Shown: in pieces, positions 57,379 to 64,000 of the stretch
Position numbering within the stretch: the stretch's first letter is position 1
How the letters are laid out: each line of letters starts with the position of its first letter
Assembly: GCF_001659605.2 (NCBI RefSeq)
Contig: NC_035172.2
Span: 27,145,342 to 27,209,341, forward strand
From: Manihot esculenta
Lineage: Eukaryota; Streptophyta; Magnoliopsida; Malpighiales; Euphorbiaceae
Length of the DNA: 64,000 nucleotides
Direction: 5' to 3'
Program-made: the position numbers and the translations under genes
Notes under the pieces: generated by a model
What the model was told of the DNA's origin: nothing
Database searches by the model: none
What the model saw: only the letters and a program-made list of their open reading frames with translations

Positions 57379-58828
57379 TGATACGCGGTTGTCGAAGCCG
57401 TAAAAAATAAACCTATTAAACAATCAACAATTAACTTGTAGATAGTGGCAATAGGGTCGAACCACAGGGATTTGACACTACGAATTTTCCTATTGATGAC
57501 TAAGGCAAGTAATAACAAGTAATTAAAAGAGGGGGGTTTGATTTGATGAATTAAAACTAAATAGCAAAAGAAAGCAATAAATTAAAGATGAGTAAATCAA
57601 TAAGAGAAAAGCTTCTAGTTGAAGTATGGATATATTTCAGATTGTTTAGAATTGATCATTGATTCTTTAATACTCCTATTTATCTCAATAAATTAGTTTA
57701 GGATGTGGAAGACGCTTCTCACAATCCAAATTCCTCCTTAGTTCTAGTTTGATTAGGAAACGTTCGCTAATCAAACACTAGTTAACAAGTTGCCAAGGAA
57801 CGTCCTTGGGGCCTTTGGCATCGAACAACTGTTAACTGCATTAAGATTTAGAGAAACCTAATTCTAACCTTGCCAACCGCGTGGTCAAGTTTAGATCATG
57901 CAACTTGATTAAATTTGTGTTCAAATAATATAAGCAATTACGGACTTAAATTATTCAAACAATTGTTACTCAAGCAATTAAAAGCAATAGGCCTAAATTG
58001 ATTCTAAAAGCAAAGCAACAATTATAGAAAGATCAAATTGCATAAATATTGAAAATAACTAGAAGTTTAACAATGGAGATTTAAATCTCCCAATTCATCA
58101 CAAATCTGAATTTTCCAACTTCAACTAGAACATAATGAATTTAGCCACTCATGGTGACTAAAATACACAAAAATAAAGAAGAAAAGAAAAAAGGAAAGTT
58201 TCTGCTGTGTTGTTGGAGAATTTCCGAGGATGGCAGATGCTGAAAAAGATGATGATAGGATGCTGGTTTGGATGTTGCCCTTATATAGCTGGAGAATCCC
58301 AATTCCAATTTGATTAGGGTTTTGGAATCTCAATTTGATTTGGTCTTCTTTGTAGTCTTTGATTCCTCTTTGGATTTTGTATTTGATTGAGAATGGAACT
58401 CTCTAAGTGAAGGGCGTGGCTCTTGGGACTGATCTTGTGGTGTTTGAAGTGGACTTGGACTTCTTTTCTTTGAATTTGGATTTTCTGCTCTTTTCCCGCC
58501 TCTGCTGTCAACTTCTGCTGTCAAGGTGACTTGGGCAGTTTCTGCGAGTGACTTGGGCAAGTCACTTGCTCAATCTGCCCCAATCGCTCTCTGGGATTCA
58601 GTCCAGTTTTTGCCTCTGACTCTGCGAATGACTTGGCCAGTTCCTGCGAGTGATTTGGGCAAATCACTTTGACCCAATCACTTTTCCAGCTTTTTCTTCA
58701 CTTTTTCTCCAACTTTTCAATTTCTTCCTTTTCTGTAAAAACATAACAAAAACACAAATTAAGCTAGAAAAATGTGTAAATAAACAGTAAGAGATATGAT
58801 AAAAATGTGGCTAAATTATGCTTGATCA
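57379..58828 (-). repeat. Athila-type 3' LTR (1450 bp) of the young element
   Basis: It runs TGATACGCGG...GCTTGATCA and is followed by AATACCCCCACA, the complement of a G-rich polypurine tract. Over 57379-58347 it matches 63032-64000 with only about three differences seen by eye, so the insertion is recent. On the minus strand a TATATAAGG box lies at 58279-58287; the palindromes GTGACTTGGGCAAGTCAC (58548) and GTGATTTGGGCAAATCAC (58650) lie upstream of it. Confidence 0.9.
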
Positions 58829-60551
58829 AATACCCCCACACCTAGCTTTTTGCTTGTCCTCAAGCAACAAACAACTTAGTCAATCAAGCCCCTTTTTCTT
58901 TTGATCCTAAGTACCACTTAATCAGCCCCCCCTAGACTCCTAATTTGAAACACTACAGTGTAGGATGCATGTACTAAGGTTACCCCCCTTCTTTCCTTGT
59001 TTCCTATCACACACCATGGCCAAGGGAAAGTTTTTTATTTGATCATGCTTATTCTTTTATATTAGGTTTAATGCAATCCCTTAAGAGTGACTTGCCCTAT
59101 TTTAAGCATTTTTAATTATCAGCACTTTTTTTTTTATTTAACTTTGCCTGAAAAAATCACCAACCTTTTTACGCGATGGTGCATATGGGTGATACACCCC
59201 CGGTTACTCAGTTGGTCACTTGTCCAAGTGGCTACTAGCTCTGTTCATAATCTTAGGCCATCGGAACTTTATTTTTGATGCCTGAAAAAGTCACCAACCT
59301 TTTTACGCGACGGTGCACATGGGTAATACACCTCCGGTTACTCAGTTGGTCACTTGTCCAAGTGACTGTTAGCTCAGTTCATAGCCTTAGATCATAGGAA
59401 CAGGTTGTGTTTTGTGCTTTTTGATTTGCTGAGTTTTTCTTTTTCTTTTTCCTTTTTATAACAATTTGGGCAAATCAACTTAAGAGAATTACACTAACTT
59501 TTTATTGCATGTATTTTATTTTCCTTTCCTATTGGCCACAGCAGTTTCAAGGACTCAATTCAAGAAAAAGAACTTCCTAAGTAAGGGCTACACACTGTGC
59601 ATGGTTCAATTTAGGTTTAAAGGGTTGGATAATTTAATGGGGTCATGAGGTAAGGAACTCTTTTGGCTTAGTCATCTATGCTGAGTAGAGCAATAGGCTA
59701 AAAAAAAAAAAAAATTCTGTGTGTGTGTGCATATGTGTGGAAGAAAAAATTTTCTGGTGTGTGAAAGAGGTAAGACTAATGCAAAAAGAAACAAAAAGAA
59801 TGTAAAAGAAAACTGTGTGAAAGAGGTAAGACTAATGCAAAAAGAAACAAAAAGAATGTAAAAGAAAACTAAACATGGTGAGGACTGTGCAAGTGAAGAC
59901 TGTGCAAAATGTTCTCCAAACACCCCCCCACACATATTGCAAACATTGTCCCCAATGTGTGAACATATATACATATAAATTAAGAAGGAAAGGGAAAGGG
60001 ACTTCCTGGCCTGGGGTGATTTGGGCAAATTGCCTCAGTGATTTGGGCAAATCACCCAGCCAAATCACTGTCTTTGCTGTTCTGTGGGCAGGAAGTGATT
60101 CACATCTGCTGGTTCTTCTGCTGGGGTAGGATGCTGTCTGATTAGCTGTCTTCATCCTGAACACACGCTCATGGCCAATGCAAAACATATAAAGAGAAAA
60201 ATAAGAGAGAAAGGGACTCCCTAGGGTGGTGATTTGGCCAAATCAGTGGCCAAATCAGCTGTGATGGTGGTCTGCAGGTATGAAGTGTTGAACCAGCAGC
60301 TGCAGCATGCCTTCCATGTGTATGGTTCGGGCCTCCATTCTGTCAAGGCGAGATTCTGCAGATTGATCAGCTGCTGGAGGTTCTGCTGATTTGGGCAGTG
60401 ATTTGGGCAAATCACTTGGCCAAATCACCTCTGCTGTAGTTAAGTTCTGCTGATTTTCCCATTGATTTGCGCAAATCACCTCTGCTGGGTTGCCTCCCAG
60501 TAGCGCCCTAGTTTAAAGTCGCGGGCTGGACTTTTCTGATTTGATCAAGGC
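58829..60551 (-). other. 3' non-coding region of the gag-only element
   Basis: No gene is seen. It contains a 134-bp tandem duplication (units from 59146 and 59280, sharing TTTTTACGCGA), a 56-bp tandem duplication (units from 59761 and 59817), CACCCCCCCACAC near 59920 and further copies of the TGATTTGGGCAAATCA palindrome at 60039 and 60399, plus decayed ones at 60229 and 60462. Confidence 0.7.
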
Positions 60552-62980
60552 TCAAGTAATAGGGGGAGGGAAAAGGATTCCCACAGAATTAAGTAAGAAG
60601 TGTAGCACACCTTTCATTTTGGTTATAATCCATCCTATTTCTTTCATGTACTCATGAAATAGCATGATTAATTTCTCCTCTTTCAAGTGAGGTGTGCCTC
60701 TAGCCCCTATGTTTGAAATTTTGAGGTGATTGGGCAGCACTTTGAACTCCAATTCATATTTCTCCATAAAAGGTAGCTGCAATCTGGTACTGAACTTGGG
60801 CAAATCGAATTCTGCTTGCACTGATGATTTGGGCAAATCAAAATCTGTCTGCATTGTTGATCTGATTTCTACCTGTTCAAGTGATTTGGGCAAATCAGAT
60901 TCTATCTGTACAAGTGATTTGGGCAAATCACCTTTGGAACAGTCTGTGCAGCATGCTGTCTCTTCCGTTTCTTTCAAATTTTTCCTATTTTCCTCATCTT
61001 CCTGGCTGGTGTCCCTTGGTATTTGTTTGACAACATCAAGCAAAGGTATGTTGATCTCCACTTTGTGAAAGGTTGCAAGTATTTCTTTCTTTTCTTTTTC
61101 TTTTTGTGATCTTGCAAATCTCTTGGGAAAGGGAGGAGGTACCTTGAATTTGTCTGCTGGTTGCTGTTTCTGCCCTTGACTGGGTTCTGCCTGATCTAGT
61201 GATTTGGGCAAATCGTTTGGTGATTTGGGCAAATCACTTTCTGTCAAGTCTGTCTGCTCACTGATTTGGGCAGATTGTCTGGGTGATTTGGGCAAATCAC
61301 TGCCCTGATCACTTTCTGGCAGATTTTCTTCCATGGCTTGTTTCTTCAATTTCTCAACTTTGCTATCTTGCAGCTCTTTTCCACTCCTCAATGTGATGGC
61401 ACTAACATTTTGTCTTGGATTTATCTCAGTTTGGGAGGGTAGCTTCCCTTGAGACTCCAATTTGCTCATTGAAAAGGCCATTTGACTCACTTGTCTCTCA
61501 AGACTTTGCACAGTATTTGCTAAATTCTGCACAATCTCTTCAAGAGGTGCATTGGGATTCTGAGGTGCAGTTTGAGCTTGGTTCCTTTGCTGGTAGCTTG
61601 GATATTGATTGGCCCTTGCATAACTTCTTTGCCCATTAAATCCTCCTACTTGTTGGTCCTCTTCTTGAAGGGAGGGACATAGGTCAGTAGGGTGGCTCAA
61701 GTTTGCACATATTCCACATGGTTTGGGCTGCTGAATCTGCTGAATTTGTTGGGCTTGACCCACAACAAGGCTATGGACAACATTGGTGAGATCAGAAATT
61801 TGGGATGCTAAAGTGGATGTACTCACCTCATTCACCCTTCTTGGTGGCTGTTCTTGGTCTCCAAATTGCTGTGAGGCTGCTGCCATGGTGGAAATTAAAT
61901 CCCTTATGGCTTGAGGTGACTTGTCTTCAATTGATCCTCCACATGCTGCGTCTATGAACTTTCTTTCTGAAGGTAGCAAACCTCCATAGAAGTATTCAAT
62001 GAGTGACTTATCAGAGATGTCATGTTGAGGGCAGCTTATGCACAATCGATTGAATCTTTCCCAATATTCATATAGCTCTTCATAATCCTTTTGCTTGATG
62101 CAACTAATCTCTCTTCTGATGCCAATAGCTTTTGAGGTTGGGAAGTATTTTCTCAAGAAGACTCTCACCATCCCATCCCATGAAGTGATGGATCCAGGTG
62201 GTAAATAGAACAACCATTCTTTGGCAAAATCATCAAGAGAAAAGGGAAAAGCTCTTAATTTAACATGCTCTTCGGAAATACCTTGAGGCCGCATTGTTGA
62301 GCACACAATGTGAAGTTCTTTGAGGTGCTTGTGTGGATCCTCATTTTTAAGACCTCTGAATTTTGGAAGAAGATGAATTAATCCGGTTTTGAGCTCAAAA
62401 GGGGCTGCCAAAGGTGGGTAAGTGATGCACCATAGTGCTTGATCATCCAAGGGTGTTGCTAGTTCACAAAGAGTTCTTTCTTGTGCCATTGGAGCTCTTG
62501 CCTCAACATTTTTAGCTTCAAATTCAGCAAGGACAGCAGCTGGTTCAAGAGCAGTAGCTGCTGCATTTTCTGCCTCTTCGGGTGCTGTTATGACTGTCTT
62601 TATAGCAGCTGGTTCAGTTGCTGTTTTAGGGGCTGGTTCTGGGATTTTGTTGGCAAAAATTTCTGGTTTTTGGGCTGGTTTTGGTGCAATTTTAGGGGCT
62701 GGTTCTGAGTGCAGCAGCTTGTGCAGCAATAGATTCAAAAAGTGCAGCATGTACAGCAGTTTCAACAATTGGTTTAGCAACTTTATTCAGCAAATGCAGC
62801 AGCAGGTTCCTCAGTAACTTGTGCAGCAGATTGAATGGTGGACACCAGATTTGTTGCCGATGCTGATGTAGATGGTTTTGAGGCTTGGTTCCTCAAGTTT
62901 GCTTGCTTTCTCAAGCTCTTGGCAGTATGTTCAATTTCTAAATCGTAAAGAAGAGCTTCTTTACGATCAGCCCTGGTCAT
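60552..62980 (-). pseudogene. gag: Athila-type Gag with in-frame palindrome repeats, no pol
   Basis: The start is the ATG at 62980 (MTRADRKEALLYD), homologous to the gag start of the element at 8185-12111. A frameshift in a Gln/Ala-coding repeat (62780-62785) separates it from the main frame, which runs 742 residues to 60552. Landmarks: an Ala/Pro/Lys-rich stretch, the retrotransposon gag domain ([32 protein letters not shown]), the knuckle CGICANLSHPTDLC (about residue 353), then DLPKS repeats, the protease-entry phrase [16 protein letters not shown], more DLPKS repeats, and a tail (LEFKVLPNHLK, IGWIITKMKG) that in Athila pol lies between protease and RT. The protease core, RT, RNase H and integrase are deleted. 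Confidence 0.85.
60825..61299. repeat. palindrome copies inside the coding region (DLPKS)
   Basis: Exact TGATTTGGGCAAATCA copies start at 60825, 60882, 60915, 61221 and 61284, with one-base variants such as 61200. Each is a 7-bp inverted repeat with a GG spacer. On the coding strand they give D-L-P-K-S; one partial copy near 61261 falls in another phase (SAQIS). Confidence 0.85.
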
Positions 62981-63008
62981 AAAAGGAAAATACGTTAGTT
63001 AGATCAAA

Positions 63009-63026
63009 TCCCCGGCAACGGCGCCA
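63009..63026 (-). other. primer-binding site, tRNA-Asp type
   Basis: The minus strand reads TGGCGCCGTTGCCGGGGA, identical to the site at 12145-12162, placing both elements in the Athila group. Confidence 0.88.
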
Positions 63027-63031
63027 ATTTT

Positions 63032-64000
63032 TGATACGCGGTTGTCGAAGCCGTCAAAAATAAACCTATTAAACAATCAACAATTAACTTGTAGATAGTG
63101 GCAATAGGGTCGAACCACAGGGATTTGACACTACGAATTTTCCTATTGATGACTAAGGCAAGTAATAACAAGTAATTAAAAGAGGGGGGTTTGATTTGAT
63201 GAATTAAAACTAAATAGCAAAAGAAAGCAATAAATTAAAGATGAGTAAATCAATAAGAGAAAAGCTTCTAGTTGAAGTATGGATATATTTCAGATTGTTT
63301 AGAATTGATCATTGATTCTTTAATACTCCTATTTATCTCAATAAATTAGTTTAGGATGTGGAAGACGCTTCTCACAATCCAAATTCCTCCTTAGTTCTAG
63401 TTTGATTAGGAAACGTTCGCTAATCAAACATTAGTTAACAAGTTGCCAAGGAACGTCCTTGGGGCCTTTGGCATCGAACAACTGTTAACTGCATTAAGAT
63501 TTAGAGAAACCTAATTCTAACCTTGCCAACCGCGTGGTCAAGTTTAGATCATGCAACTTGATTAAATTTGTGTTCAAATAATATAAGCAATTACGGATTT
63601 AAATTATTCAAACAATTGTTACTCAAGCAATTAAAAGCAATAGGCCTAAATTGATTCTAAAAGCAAAGCAACAATTATAGAAAGATCAAATTGCATAAAT
63701 ATTGAAAATAACTAGAAGTTTAACAATGGAGATTTAAATCTCCCAATTCATCACAAATCTGAATTTTCCAACTTCAACTAGAACATAATGAATTTAGCCA
63801 CTCATGGTGACTAAAATACACAAAAATAAAGAAGAAAAGAAAAAAGGAAAGTTTCTGCTGTGTTGTTGGAGAATTTCCGAGGATGGCAGATGCTGAAAAA
63901 GATGATGATAGGATGCTGGTTTGGATGTTGCCCTTATATAGCTGGAGAATCCCAATTCCAATTTGATTAGGGTTTTGGAATCTCAATTTGATTTGGTCTT
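63032..64000 (-). repeat. Athila-type 5' LTR, cut by the window end
   Basis: Its first 969 bp match 57379-58347 with a constant offset of 5653 bp. The part holding the U3 palindromes lies outside the window. Confidence 0.9.

Larger units (their letters stand above)
57379..64000 (-). mobile_element. young Athila-type gag-only element, cut by window end
   Basis: A minus-strand element inserted into Tekay gag at 57378/57379. It has a 3' LTR (57379-58828), a 1.7-kb 3' region, a Gag frame (60552-62980), a tRNA-Asp PBS (63009-63026) and a 5' LTR from 63032 to beyond the window. Protease, RT, RNase H and integrase are all absent, so it must depend on a relative for mobility. The expected target duplication on the right flank is GTTAG. 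Confidence 0.88.

Noticed and set aside
58121..58333. Identical 70-codon open frames at 58121-58333 and 63774-63986
   Set aside because: They are the same position in the two LTRs of one element, so the identity reflects LTR identity and not gene conservation.
59672..60188. Phe- and Ser-rich minus-strand frames that look membrane-spanning
   Set aside because: They translate a purine-rich duplicated 3' non-coding region; hydrophobicity comes from T-rich codons.

Overview
The window is a gene-poor, transposon-saturated stretch of a eudicot-type plant nuclear genome. The evidence is long-LTR Ty3/Gypsy elements of several plant lineages nested in each other, plant-type primer-binding sites (initiator tRNA-Met and tRNA-Asp), an endogenous plant pararetrovirus of Caulimoviridae type, a hAT-like non-autonomous DNA transposon, and one host gene with GT-AG introns. 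The species cannot be fixed from sequence alone.

Layout. 1-3380: a long LTR of Tekay-like organisation with an internal 737-bp direct repeat. 3387-7727: a decayed Tekay (Del) chromovirus ending in a 2.48-kb LTR. 7728-12729: an Athila-type element on the minus strand whose RT and RNase H are missing although one long frame still joins Gag, protease and integrase. 12730-21930: a minus-strand Tekay element (gag, PR, start of RT, PBS, LTR) whose LTR carries two later insertions, an Athila solo LTR (16450-18223, TSD GCTAC) and a Tekay solo LTR (19582-21711, TSD TCCAC). 21931-24340: two Tekay LTR fragments facing each other. 24341-about 31080: a Tat-lineage Gypsy remnant (RNase H, integrase, a 107-bp tandem array, and a decayed coiled-coil gene on the opposite strand). 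31499-40761: the only convincing host gene, seven exons for an eIF4A-like C-terminal-lobe protein; its 7.5-kb intron 4 holds a complete Gypsy insertion (33055-39139, TSD GAAAC) which itself holds a 1.8-kb non-autonomous element (36798-38577, TSD GTTAA). 41505-51509: a rearranged endogenous caulimovirid. 51515-52609: an AT-rich long inverted repeat. 52625-53345: a hAT-like MITE. 54545-57378: a Tekay 5' LTR, PBS and start of gag, cut by a young minus-strand Athila-type element (57379 to beyond the end) that codes for Gag only.

The most interesting signal cuts across families. A 13-bp palindrome, TTCGGC(C/G)GCCGAA, occurs in 32 exact copies (counted by eye) in Tekay LTRs and also in the LTR, gag and pol linker of the unrelated Athila-type element, where two coding copies clusters are read in different phases (SAAE versus RPPN). 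In Tekay LTRs the copies sit as pairs 20-21 bp apart, and the TATA-proximal copy lies 55-56 bp from the TATA box in four LTRs. The sister Athila-type element at the right end has the same layout but uses a different palindrome, TGATTTGGGCAAATCA. A second shared signal is a splice-donor-like site about 240 bp downstream of the TATA box in the Tekay LTRs, paired with an AG 8 nt before the gag ATG, which predicts a spliced leader lacking the PBS.

No element in the window looks autonomous. Several frames are broken by C-to-T nonsense changes, as expected for methylated, silenced repeats.
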